From Porphyra umbilicalis (Eukaryota > Rhodophyta > Bangiophyceae > Bangiales > Bangiaceae): a stretch of 64,000 bases of DNA. How positions within the stretch are numbered: position 1 is the first letter of the stretch; the number at the start of each line of letters is the position of its first letter. The notes below the pieces were generated by a model. That model was not told the origin of the DNA. It worked only from the letters and a program-made list of their open reading frames with translations, and did not search any database. Shown here piece by piece: positions 11,776 through 22,925 of the stretch. Position numbers and translations under genes: made by a program. The stretch is taken from contig KV918766.1 of assembly GCA_002049455.2 (NCBI GenBank), forward strand, positions 610,579-674,578, in the 5' to 3' direction.

Positions 11776-13062
11776 ATGACGCTCGCCGGCTTTGTCGGCG
11801 CGCCGGTGGCGGCCTCTGCCACCACCCGGCGGGGGCTGCCCCCGTCGAGCCTACGCTCGATTTGCGGCGCGTCGCCGGCGCGCGTTGCCGGTGCGACCGC
11901 CCCCGCGCGGCTGCGCATGGTGGCGGAACCGCCGCCCGCCGTGACGGCACCCGTTGTGACGGTGGCGGCGGCGGCCGAGCTCCAGGAGGAGTCGTCCCCC
12001 CCCTTCCGCGGCCGCACCGGTGTTGTGCTGATGAACATTGGGACGCCGGCAAGCCTGTCGACCGATGACGTGCGTGAGTACCTGCGGCAATTCCTAGGTG
12101 ACCAGCGGGTGGTTGACCTGCCGCCCGTACTCAAGTGGTTCGTGTTGAACCTGTTCATCCTGCGGACGCGCCCGGCCGAGTCGGCTGAGGCCTACTCGTC
12201 GGTGTGGGATCCGGAGCGGGGGAGCCCGCTGCTCTACCACAGCGAGGACCTGGCGGTCAAGCTCCAATCCCGCTTGGGCGACGGCTTTGACGTGAAGCTA
12301 GGCATGCAATACTGCGAGCCCAACATTGCCACGGTCATGGCCGACTACAAGGCGTCGGGCGTGGATCGGGTGGTAGTTGTGCCGATGTACCCGCAGTTTG
12401 CGTCGTCATCGACGGGTGCAGCGGTGGAGCTCGTGTACAGAGTTGCGGCCAAGGACTACTCGACACCCTACCTGCACGTTGTGCCCGCCTTCTATGACCA
12501 CCCCGCGTACATCAAGTCGTACGGCCGGCTGGTGCGGGATGTGATCGGCCAGGGCTGCTCCAAGTTTGACCACCTGCTGATGAGCTTCCACGGCGTCCCG
12601 GAGAAGCACTGCACCATGACGGACGACACAGAGATGTACTGCCACAAGGTGGAGAACTGCTGCTCACGGCTGGTACAGGCCAACCGCAGCTGCTACCGCG
12701 CTCAGTCGTTCGCGACTGCGCGGCGGCTGGCGGCCGACCTGGACATCCCTGAAGGCAAGTACTCCATTGCCTTCCAGAGCCGTCTGTCGGCGGCCGGGCC
12801 CGAGTGGATCAAGCCGTACACGGACCTAGAGTTTGCGCGGCTGGCTCAGGAGGGTGTGAGGAAGCTGGCCGTGGTCGTGCCGTCCTTCACGGTCGACTGC
12901 CTAGAGACGCTGGAGGAGATCGGCATCCGGGGAGTGGAAGAGTTCACCGAGGCGGGCGGGGAGGAGCTAACGCTTATTCCATGCCTTAACTCGGACGACC
13001 ACTGGGCGGACGGGCTCATCGAGATCATGAAGGACAGCTGCCCAATGGGCACCTTCAAGTAG
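11776..13062 (+). CDS. hemH: Ferrochelatase, plastid-targeted, lacking a CAB tail
   Basis: Inserts Fe2+ into protoporphyrin IX, the last step of protoheme synthesis. The product is 428 aa, single exon. The ATG at 11776 (MTLAGFVGAP...) opens an Arg/Ser/Ala-rich transit-like leader of about 70 residues; an in-frame ATG at 11665 would add a Pro-rich tract and is less likely. The core runs from GVVLMNIGTP (residue 82). The catalytic His is H272 (SFHGVPEKH) and the partner Glu is E377 in FTVDCLETLEEI. FQSRLSAAGPEW is also family-typical. The core resembles bacterial HemH. The C terminus stops at GTFK with no chlorophyll-binding-like CAB extension. Five cysteines at 279, 289, 295, 296 and 306 lie just after the catalytic His. 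Confidence 0.96.
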   Translation: MTLAGFVGAPVAASATTRRGLPPSSLRSICGASPARVAGATAPARLRMVAEPPPAVTAPVVTVAAAAELQEESSPPFRGRTGVVLMNIGTPASLSTDDVREYLRQFLGDQRVVDLPPVLKWFVLNLFILRTRPAESAEAYSSVWDPERGSPLLYHSEDLAVKLQSRLGDGFDVKLGMQYCEPNIATVMADYKASGVDRVVVVPMYPQFASSSTGAAVELVYRVAAKDYSTPYLHVVPAFYDHPAYIKSYGRLVRDVIGQGCSKFDHLLMSFHGVPEKHCTMTDDTEMYCHKVENCCSRLVQANRSCYRAQSFATARRLAADLDIPEGKYSIAFQSRLSAAGPEWIKPYTDLEFARLAQEGVRKLAVVVPSFTVDCLETLEEIGIRGVEEFTEAGGEELTLIPCLNSDDHWADGLIEIMKDSCPMGTFK

Positions 13063-13925
13063 GCAGTAGATGACACTCTGGTGCGCTGGATCGGGGGCCG
13101 GCATCGGGCACCAAGCTTTTTCTCATGTCGTTTTTCCCTTGTGTTTTGTTGTCGTGTGTATCAAGAACCGGGTCGATCTTCTGTCTCTTCATGCGCGTAA
13201 AAGTATCGCGCTGTACACTTGTTTCCTTATCGCCCGCCTTGCGTCGGACTACGCGCAGGCGCCACCATTCCCTCTGCCCAATCGTTTTCAGTCACCCTGT
13301 TTTTTTTGCTGGGGACGCACTGCAGCCCATGCACTTCCTTTGCACACCGCCCAGGACCGTATGAGAAATTGCTCACGACCGCCAGGCGGACGTCACTGTT
13401 TCTTCGCCGAGACACTCCCTGTCCATACATGTTTTTCGAGATATCTCCGAGGTGAACAGGCAACCCAAAGCGCCACGCAAGTTACCGGTGTGCGACGACA
13501 ACGATTGATTCTGTGTGGAAGCCTTCGAGCCAAGCAGCTTATGCAGCCCGCCTCCCTCAGAAACGAACGCAGATCATGGTCCCAATATCGCACAGCATCG
13601 ATTGAAAAGTGAGGTTATATTCAACAGAGTATGGAAATCTGTACGAATGGAAAAGCCCTCCACTCAAGTTGTGTGTGTCGACGACTTGACGGTCTGTTCC
13701 TGGATTTGACCTTTTCTGTGTGCGACCCCGCTGCATGTCGAGGCTCCGTCATGGACTCAACTCGGCTCACACCACAACTGGAGCGAACTGCCGTGAGTCT
13801 CCTCCTGCCCCACTTCCCGCACACTTGTCGCTGCACGTCCCACGTGAACGTTGCATCTTGAGCTGCACCCAACCACGTTGTGACAGCTCTCTTTTTCCGC
13901 CCAAGACGGCCGACTTCCCCGCCGT
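13063..13925. other. Intergenic between ferrochelatase and the GTPase gene
   Basis: About 860 bp, comparatively AT-richer. It holds the 3' flank of ferrochelatase and the probable promoter/5' leader of the next gene. No gene or repeat was recognised. Confidence 0.5.
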
Positions 13926-16499
13926 ATGGATGATGACTTTAGCGACGGCAGCGGCGGCGGCGATGACTATGACGATGTCGGCGCGGGCTGGGACTCGGAT
14001 GACGCGCCGTCGGCGGTGGCATCAGCAGATATGCCACTGATTACACAGGGAGGTGGGGCACCGGCGGCCGCGGAGTTGGCTGGCCTTGCCGACGCCATCC
14101 TGGATGCGGCGGCGGCGCCACCCCCCGCCCCCGCCGCCGCCCCTGCCGCTGTCGCCACTGGTGCTCCAACAATGCCAGGCGACGGCGCATCGATGAAAAT
14201 CCCTTTGGCGCCGGGAAATGTAGCGGTCGGCGCGGCCGCGCCCGCGGCCGAGCGCCCCCCGGCGGGCGGGGGGACCGCACCGTCCAACCTGGGGCTACTC
14301 CTCGGCGACGACGGTGACGGGTCGACCAGCGACAGCGGCAGCGAAGGGCGGTGGGAAGGCGACGGCGGCCTGTGGGGCACGGGCGTCGGTGGCGACGCGG
14401 CGGCGCCGCTCGGCGGCGGCCTCACCGTCTGCGCGCCTGCCTCTGGCGGCGCCCCCCCCCTCCTGGACCTGCGCTTCCCCAGTGGCCTCCCTGGCGCGAC
14501 CGCCGCCTACCTCTTTGCCTTTGACGAGCCGTCCCCCGACCAGCGGGCGCTTGCACTCCAATCTGGCGCCCCCGCCAGTGTCGTGTTGCTGCCCAAAAAG
14601 GCCACCGGCCCAACGGGTAAGAGCGGCCTCGGCCCGACGCGCAGCGTCGACGAAGCGGCCGACGGCCTCGGCGCGGTGCGGCTGGACGGCCGCGGGCGGC
14701 CGGCGGCGGGGACGCTGAGGGAGGCGGGCAAGCGTGGCGCCCGCCGGGGGGCCCCGCCACTCACCGCCGCCGGCAAGGGCGTGCGGCAGCGGACGAAAAA
14801 GGTGGACTTGGCGGCGGCGGCCGCCGCCGCCGGCAGGCAGCCGTGTGTGGTGGTGTTTGTCGGCGCGGCGGGCGGCGGCAAGTCGACGCTCATCGGGGCG
14901 CTGCTCATGGCGCTCGGGGCGACGGCGCCAAAGGGGCCGCCGGGACCCCGCAAGGGCGGCGGTGGTGGGGAACGGGGCGCCGCCCCGCCGGCGGGTGCGT
15001 CGGCCAAGAAAAAGCCCAAGCGTGGGGGAAAGAAGGGGGCGGCCGCCGTCGTGGCTGCCGACACGCCGTCGCCCGCCTGGCTCGTCGACGAGGAGCCCAT
15101 CGAGCGCAAACACGGATGCTCGGTCGACATTAGCCTACGCTACCTCTGTACACCCGGCACGGGCCAGCCGGTAGCGCTCCTCGACGCGCCCGGCGGTGCG
15201 GACTTTGGGTCGGCCGCGGCGGTGGCGGTCGCCCAAGCGACCGCCGGGGTGCTCGTCATTGACGGCCGGGACGGGTGCACCGAGGACGTCTTGGACGGCG
15301 TGCCGGGCTCGACGGCCGAGCACGCGTCGCTCTTGCGGTCGGCTGGGGTGAGCGACCTGGTCGTCGTTGTCACCCACCTGGACGCGGTGTCCGCGCCGGC
15401 GGGGCGTTTCGAGCAGGTCGTGTCAGCGATACGGCCGCTGCTAGCGCGCGTCGGCTTTGGGGGCCGCCCGTCGCCCGCATTGGGGGACGCCATGGACGCG
15501 GACGCCGTCCCACCGGCCGTCGCGTCGAGCGTCACATACGTTCCTGTGTCGGCATTGACGGGCACAAATGTGGCGGCGGCGCCCGCCCCCGACTCGACGC
15601 TCGCCTGGCACAACGGCCCGACGGTGCTGGCGGCGATTGAACGCCTGACGGCAGTGGCTGACGGCAACGGTGACGCTGCCGCCGCCGCCACCACCGCCAC
15701 GGCCGTCGCCGCCCGCCCCACGCGCCTGCTCGTCTACGACGTGACGCGCAGAGCCGGCATTGCCGGCATCTCTGCCCGCGTGCGCGTCGCCGCTGGCAGC
15801 GTGGCGGTCGGGGACAGCCTCTTGGCGGCGCCGTCCAACCAGGTCCTCACCGTCAAGGCGGTGGAAGACGGGCGGGGCGGGCGCGTCAAGGCCGCCCTCG
15901 CGGGCCGGTCGGGGCTGGCCGTGCTCGGGCTGACGGGCGGGGAGGCGGGGCTGGAACTGTCGTCGGCGTACGTGCTGGTCGACCCGGCGGCGCCGCCGCC
16001 AGTGGCAACGCGCTTTGAGGCGACGCTGTTGGTGACGGCGTCGCCAGTGCCGCTGCTGCCGGGCGCACGGGCAGTGATGCAGCTAGGAAGTGCGGTGGTG
16101 GCGGTGGTCGTAGCGCGGTTCGGGCCGCGGCGCGGCGCGGCCACGGACCTGGCGCCCGCCACGACGGCAGCGGCGGCGGCGGCCGATGCTGCCCCAGTGC
16201 CGCCCGCCCGCCCCCCGCCCCGCCCGCGGATGCTGGTCGCCGGCCAGTCGGCGACGGTTGTCATCCACACCGCAACGCCCGTCGTCCTCGAGCCGGTTGA
16301 CAACTGCAAAGCGCTCAGCCGCTTCTCACTGCGCATAGGTAACCACTTGGCCGCGGCGGGCGTCGTGCTGCGGGTGCTCCCGCCCAAGCGGCTGCGTTCT
16401 GAGCTGGCGGCCGGCACGTGGCGAGTGGTTGTGGACGGGGAGGGGGCAGCGCCAGCCGATGGGGACGATGCGGGCGCCGAGGCGATGGCCACCGAGTAG
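13926..16499 (+). CDS. HBS1/eRF3-like translational GTPase with degenerate G motifs
   Basis: 857 aa, single exon. The acidic N terminus (MDDDFSDG..GWDSDD) recalls HBS1, which works with Pelota/Dom34 to rescue stalled ribosomes. The G domain lies near 305-580, beta-barrel domain II near 590-700 (SGxxAVGD-like VAVGDSLLAAPS, TVKAVE) and domain III near 710-835, ending in the HBS1-like LEPVDNCKALSRFSLR and a (V)AAGVV tail. The GTPase motifs are unusual: G1 is GAAGGGKST (313-321) instead of GHVDAGKST; G3 is DAPGGADF from residue 420, missing the His of DxPGH; G4 is THLD (483-486) instead of NKxD. Long Ala/Gly/Pro inserts are present. Orthology to HBS1 is inferred; loss of GTP hydrolysis or nucleotide specificity is possible. 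Confidence 0.8.
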   Translation: MDDDFSDGSGGGDDYDDVGAGWDSDDAPSAVASADMPLITQGGGAPAAAELAGLADAILDAAAAPPPAPAAAPAAVATGAPTMPGDGASMKIPLAPGNVAVGAAAPAAERPPAGGGTAPSNLGLLLGDDGDGSTSDSGSEGRWEGDGGLWGTGVGGDAAAPLGGGLTVCAPASGGAPPLLDLRFPSGLPGATAAYLFAFDEPSPDQRALALQSGAPASVVLLPKKATGPTGKSGLGPTRSVDEAADGLGAVRLDGRGRPAAGTLREAGKRGARRGAPPLTAAGKGVRQRTKKVDLAAAAAAAGRQPCVVVFVGAAGGGKSTLIGALLMALGATAPKGPPGPRKGGGGGERGAAPPAGASAKKKPKRGGKKGAAAVVAADTPSPAWLVDEEPIERKHGCSVDISLRYLCTPGTGQPVALLDAPGGADFGSAAAVAVAQATAGVLVIDGRDGCTEDVLDGVPGSTAEHASLLRSAGVSDLVVVVTHLDAVSAPAGRFEQVVSAIRPLLARVGFGGRPSPALGDAMDADAVPPAVASSVTYVPVSALTGTNVAAAPAPDSTLAWHNGPTVLAAIERLTAVADGNGDAAAAATTATAVAARPTRLLVYDVTRRAGIAGISARVRVAAGSVAVGDSLLAAPSNQVLTVKAVEDGRGGRVKAALAGRSGLAVLGLTGGEAGLELSSAYVLVDPAAPPPVATRFEATLLVTASPVPLLPGARAVMQLGSAVVAVVVARFGPRRGAATDLAPATTAAAAAADAAPVPPARPPPRPRMLVAGQSATVVIHTATPVVLEPVDNCKALSRFSLRIGNHLAAAGVVLRVLPPKRLRSELAAGTWRVVVDGEGAAPADGDDAGAEAMATE

Positions 16500-16973
16500 C
16501 GCTGGTGCACTGGAAACGTGGTGGCAGCGGCAGGCCGTGGGTGGATAGCGGATTGTACAGGAGGTGACGCGCCGCCGGAGCGGGAAAGGTGAGTGTTGAG
16601 TGCGAGTGCACACAGCAGGTGATGCACGGCGAGCAGTGCTCCCGGACTTGTCCAGCCTTCGACAAGAGCAAAGTTCGGACTAGGCCGCAAATGTGATCAG
16701 TCTCTCTGAGTGGCCAGCAGGGACGAGAACTCCTGACGTGAACTCAGCAGAGTGCCCATACAATGGCAACAGCAAATGGTGCCGTGAGCGCAGCATGCCG
16801 GTGACCATACGGCTCTGCCGCAACAGTCACGAGAATACAACGGGCGACAAAGAACCTTGAATTGACAGATGAGGCGAGCAACAACCAGTATCGCAAGGGA
16901 AGCCTGCAACAATATCCACACACGCGACACGCTGTCACACGAGAAAACAAGACAAAGGAACAGAGCGCCTTCT
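16500..16973. other. Intergenic between convergent genes
   Basis: 474 bp containing 3' flanks of the GTPase gene and the downstream E2 gene. No recognisable content. Confidence 0.5.
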
Positions 16974-18183
<1,210 letters not shown>

Positions 18184-21100
18184 CGTTCAATGGAAGGCCC
18201 GAGGGCAAACACGCAATGACAAGGTTTTGGATGGAGATACCGGTACGCAACGCGTCGGGGGACCGCGGCGGCAGCGACGACGGGAGGCAGGCCGGCAAGC
18301 GGTGGATGCAACGAGACGGGCTGTGGTGATGACGGCACAGCGGGGCTTGGCCGGCAATTGAAGCCAGCTGGGCGGCGGGGGGTCTTGACAGCAGGTCTGG
18401 TGCAGCCGTCCAGTGCTGCTGGCAGCATGGCCGCGACGCGTGCTGGATAGTGGGACGCTGGAGTTGACTCACCATCGGGAACAGCTCTCTACAGTAGTTG
18501 TTCTTTTTTTGCTCACAAACTACTTTTAACTATCAGTAGTTGAACACGACGGGCGCGTGCGAGAAGTTACTATGAACTTAGTTTGCCACATAAAAGAAAG
18601 TAAGTGGCCACAATGTGTCCACGCAATTCAAAGCAATGTCCAGCCAACGGCACAACGTGCGAGTGGGCTCTGTTTGACTTTCTCTTCTGTGGCTGGGCTC
18701 TTTGCGCCGTCTTTGCCCCGTGCGCGACGTCCTGAGCGTCCATCACGGCGGAACAATGCTCGTCGCCACTCGGGTGGCCACCCCCACCCCCCCTCCGAGG
18801 CTATCAGACGGCCGCCAGAGGACACGCTACGGGCGTGTACATCGGCCGCCCCCACCCCACTGAAAATTGGCGGCTGACCGGCGGCAGCGTCGCCCATGGC
18901 GGCCGCCGCCACGAGAAGTGGGCGCCGCCGCCGCCGCCGCCGCCGCCATCACCACCGACGCGTCGCCGAGTTGCGCTACGCTGCGGGGCGGCGAGGGCGG
19001 GAAGTGCGTGCGCGGCAGCGCGGGAGGGGGTGGTGGCGCCTGCGGCGGCTGCAAGGGGTGGCGGCGGCCACCACAGCGGCTGCGGCCGCCGCAGGCACCG
19101 CGGCTTCCGCGCGGTCGCCGTGGGTGTCGGCCGCCGCCGCGGCCCCCCTAAAGCTTGGCCCGGTAGTAGCGGATATGCTGCTGGGGGGCGCCGTCGGCAG
19201 TGCCGCCGGCGAGGTAGCGGATGGCGGCGCGCGGCGCGCGGCGGGGCCGAGGGGAGGGGGGGAGGGGGTGCGTCGCCTGTGTGCGTGCCGGCGGCGGTGC
19301 CGCTGTCCGTGGCGGCGGGAAAACGGCTGGTGCCCGTGGCCGCGGCGGCCGCGGCCCTGCGGCCACCCCGCGGCAGGCCGGCTGAAGGTGGTGGCCGCCG
19401 CAGCCGAAGCACACCCAATCGGTTGCCCGACGGCCGGCAGCGGCCCGGCGGGCGGCGGGCGCCGTCGCCGCCGCCGCCGCCGCCATGGCGCGGAGCAACG
19501 TCGAGGGAGCCCCCTCTGTGCGTGGTGGGTAGGCGACGGCCGCGGGACGGGGAAGGACAGGGGGGGGGGGGTGCAAGGCTCCTGCCTCAACACGCTCGGC
19601 GGTCGCGCTGCCGGCGCCGTCGGGCGGCACGGGGCACAGCCCGCGACGGGCGGCGGGAGAAGGCTCGGGCGACGGCAGGTCTAGCGGCGGCAGGTGGCCT
19701 TGTCGCCGCCGGGGCTGCCATCGTCGCGACAGCGGGGGCGCCGCCGCCGCCAGCGACGCGCGGCAGCGCCGTGCGGCGGCGACGCGACGGTTCGCAGAGG
19801 CGGCGGCTGTGGCGGCGGTCGGCTGGGCCGCCAGATGGCGCGGCAGCGCGCGCACACGGGCGATCGGCGCGCCGCGGCCGCGGTGTCATCGTCGTGCCGC
19901 TGCTGTGGCACGAGGGGGCGGCGGACAGAGGCCACCCCGTCCGCGCCGCCACCTCCGCGGCGCCACCGCCGTGTCACCGCCGCCGCACTGCCGCTGCCGC
20001 TACCGCCGCCGGAATGGCCGTCGCGAAACCGCCCCGCGTCCTCGGCTCCCCCTTGACGGGGGGCGTGCTCCGCAGGCAGGTCTCCCAGTCCGCCTTGGCA
20101 ACAACCAGCGTACATCCCAGTTGCCCCCCCCCCCCCTCCTCACGCGCTCCCACCACCACCTTCGTCCCCATCAACCAGCTTACGAACTGTACCTGGATGG
20201 CAACCACCATGTCCACCACTGCTCCGCCCCCGCTCCCCCACCCAGCGCCCCACGTCTGCGACCATGAGACTCAGTCTGAAAGTCCTGACAGAGGCCCGCT
20301 CGACCGAGAGACTAAACTGGGCGGCTCCACGTCAGAATCACTCTCCCGCTTGCCGCGACCGCTCGGCCCGCACCGTTCAAATTCAACCTCCCATGAACGA
20401 CCCCCTCTCCAGCACCCCCACCTTGCCCATGCAACAAGTATCCGAAACGTACGACCCTAGACCTGCTCCACGACGGCATAGTCGCACCATCCCCCTTCAC
20501 GGGTGTTTCCAACCGTAACCTTGAGCGACAACAACGTCCGCGTTCCGTGCCGGCGATGACGATGAACACAGCCTCCGCCACTTGGCACGCACCTCGGTCA
20601 CGTCCACTGACACTTTCCCTTGAGAAAAAACGGAGCTCAGAGGTGACCTCCGTCCACAAGAGGCGAGCAATGTGTCCCACGCGGGTTTTGTGTGTACTCC
20701 CGCAACGTGCACTAGAAGAAAAAAATTAGAAGGAGGTCCCCCGTTGTACAATTGTCTTTCTGGTATAGTACCCTTGACCTAAAGTCCAGGAAATTATCTG
20801 ACATATTTCCGGTTTGTGCTTCTCGGTCTGCCCACGTTGACAGAGATGGTTTTTTTCTTCTTGTCGGTCGCTCTCGTGCTTCGCGTCCTGGCGGCACCGC
20901 TGCTTCGCTGGGACCGCTGCTTCACTGCACCTGCTCGCACTCGCGCTGCTTCGCGTGCGAAAGGCCTGGGTTGCAACGCCGCTTTCTCGTCAATGCCACT
21001 GGTGCCGCCGCAGATCGATAGCGAGCGGCTACGGAGTTTGCCGTGGCTGCCCTGCAGCTGCACACCTGCGGCGGCGGCCAAGACGCCTCGTACGATGCTT

Positions 21101-21557
21101 TCTTGATATTGACACAGGACCACTTTCTTTCGAGTTTTGGTGAAGCCCCAGCGCCCTCCTCCCCGCTCACCTGCTGCTGCCTGCTGCTACCATGCGGTGC
21201 TCCTCGTGGCCACTCTCACCCCTGCGTCAGATGGGTGCCGCGTGAGCGCTGCCACAGCGGTCGAGCAGAGCAGCGGCGGGGGTGTGTGCGCGACTGGGAA
21301 CGAGCAGGGCGGTGGTGCACCTCGACATTACGGTCGGTGATGTAAAAGCGCGCGCGTGGCGCATAGAACTTGGCGGGTCTGTCGGTGACGCTTGCGTCAT
21401 GGCGCGCGCGCGTTCCTCCCTGTATTGGCCGCCAGTAGACGAGCCGCCCCCGGGGTGGGTTTGGCCAAGTCGGCCGCCTGCGCCCGCCACAGCGCCTGGA
21501 AGGTACCGCCACCCGCGCCCCGCCCGACGGGACCGCCGCGAGAGACCAACGAAAACC
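18184..21557. other. Gene-poor stretch with a very GC-rich core
   Basis: About 3.4 kb. 18184-18740 is the E2 copy A upstream flank. 18740-20260 is dominated by (GCC)n-type low complexity (next entry). 20460-21557 is mixed sequence with no recognisable gene. Confidence 0.5.
18740..20260 (-). other. Possible unrecognised gene in low-complexity GC-rich DNA
   Basis: Long frames are open on both strands because stops are rare here. The most protein-like segments are on the minus strand: 20177 down to 19974 (MGTKVVVGAREEGGGG...) and 19487 down to 19148, which contains DWVCFGCGGHHLQPAC, a zinc-knuckle-like CxxC..H..C cluster, and ends IRYLAGG...HIRYYRAKL. They are in different frames, so an intron or frame break would be needed. 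A competing plus-strand frame (18835-20460) is mostly Arg/Gly. No family was recognised. Confidence 0.25.
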
Positions 21558-22925
21558 TTACGAGCGTCCGCACGCCGCGGCAGGCCGCCTTGCAGGCATA
21601 GACGCTGCAAAACGCGCACACGTCACGAGCATGGCTGACCCCTTTGTTGCGCCACGGACCTGCGCCACCCTCCACCCCCATGCGCCGCCGCCAGCATGGC
21701 CGCCCGCCGCGTCAGCGGGCGCCAAACCCCCCCGCCCCCCCCCTCGCCCCGCCGCCTTCCGCTTGGCCCGCTCCTGCCGCCGCCGCTCCGCTCGTGGGAG
21801 GCGGTCCCCCCCCCGACCAATCCAGGGGCGGTCTCGCGCGACGCCGCCGCCGCCGTCGCGGGCAGCGGCACCCCCCCCCCCCCCACCCCCCGGCACCTCT
21901 GGCCCGAGCACCTCGTCGACGAGGCGCGGGTCCTCCAGCGCCGCAAAAATCCAGCCGAGCGCCTCCCGCTCCGCTGCCGTCACGTCTGGGTGCCACAGCC
22001 GCACGAGGAGCACGTAGCGGCTGGCGTCCCCCGTGTTCATCGTGGAGTGCACGTAGCTCGTGTCAAAGACCATGGCCTTCCCCTCGGCCCAGTAGCGGCG
22101 GACGCCGCCCACGTCAATGTACGCCTTGTCCGCCTGCGCAATGAGCGCCAGGTGGGACGTGAGGATAAAGTTGCACCCGTCCGTGTGCGGCGCAATGCCC
22201 GAGCCGGCCGCCTGTCGCGCGAAGAACACTTCCACCGACGGCACGGGGGGCACCCCATCGACGCCGCCCGTCAGCAGGGCGACGGTTTTGGGGAAGCGGT
22301 GCACGTTGCCCGCGTGCCACGTGCGGTCTTGGAGGACGAGCGTCGACCACTGGGGCCCGTACGCGGTCGCCTCCTCCCGGCACGCGGCCGCCCACTCGAC
22401 TTGGTCGGCGTCGAGGGCGGCGGTTAGCTCGTCGCGGACGACCTGCCAGTGGGCTTCCAAGCCCGCCGCCCACGGGTGGGCGGTCGCCAAGAGGTCCCCC
22501 TCGTGGAAGGGCTCGGCAAACAGGCCGACCAGGTGTGACTCGGCGCGCTGCTCGTTGGGCTGCCCGGCATTGACGTGTAGCGTGTCGCCCGTGCGGACGG
22601 CGCGGAAGGAGGCGGTGACGCGGTCAATGTCGGCGTGCGCAAACTTGGCCGCCAGTGCCGCCTCTATACGGTCACCCGAAGCGTTCATAGAGGGGGAAAA
22701 GGGGCGTTGGGAGGGGGGGGGGCGGAGGGAGCGAGGAGTGGTGGTTCGGCTACCGCGGCGGCCAACGGCCGGGCATAGGGGGCGCGCGCCGTCGACAGGG
22801 TGGCCCCCGCGGCGTGCGGCAAACGCAGAGGCGCGGGAGCCACACGCGGAAGAGCCCGTGGCGCTTGCCGTCTGGACCATTGTCGGCAGTGCCGGGGCGG
22901 GGGCAAAAGCGGCGGCCGGTGCCAT
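21558..22925 (-). CDS. Aspartyl/asparaginyl beta-hydroxylase-like 2-oxoglutarate/Fe(II) oxygenase
   Basis: 455 aa from the ATG ending at 22925; the first ~79 residues are Ala/Ser/Arg-rich and look like an organelle transit peptide, and MNASGD (residue 80) is an alternative start. The oxygenase core spans about 190-325. Iron ligands by alignment to AspH are H247 (in GIAPHTDGCNF) and H293 (in FDTSYVHSTMN); R303 (ASRYVLLV) is the expected 2-oxoglutarate-binding Arg, and RLWHPDVT is family-typical. Residue 249 is Asp, whereas animal AspH has Gly at this position. The C terminus after about 345 is Gly/Arg low complexity, so its true end is uncertain. Substrate unknown. Confidence 0.85.
   Translation of the reverse strand: MAPAAAFAPAPALPTMVQTASATGSSACGSRASAFAARRGGHPVDGARPLCPAVGRRGSRTTTPRSLRPPPSQRPFSPSMNASGDRIEAALAAKFAHADIDRVTASFRAVRTGDTLHVNAGQPNEQRAESHLVGLFAEPFHEGDLLATAHPWAAGLEAHWQVVRDELTAALDADQVEWAAACREEATAYGPQWSTLVLQDRTWHAGNVHRFPKTVALLTGGVDGVPPVPSVEVFFARQAAGSGIAPHTDGCNFILTSHLALIAQADKAYIDVGGVRRYWAEGKAMVFDTSYVHSTMNTGDASRYVLLVRLWHPDVTAAEREALGWIFAALEDPRLVDEVLGPEVPGGGGGGGAAARDGGGGVARDRPWIGRGGDRLPRAERRRQERAKRKAAGRGGGRGGLAPADAAGGHAGGGAWGWRVAQVRGATKGSAMLVTCARFAASMPARRPAAACGRS

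Noticed and set aside
18835..20460. 541-codon plus-strand open frame
   Set aside because: Almost entirely Arg/Gly/Pro low complexity in DNA where stops are rare on every frame; no domain and no plausible start context.
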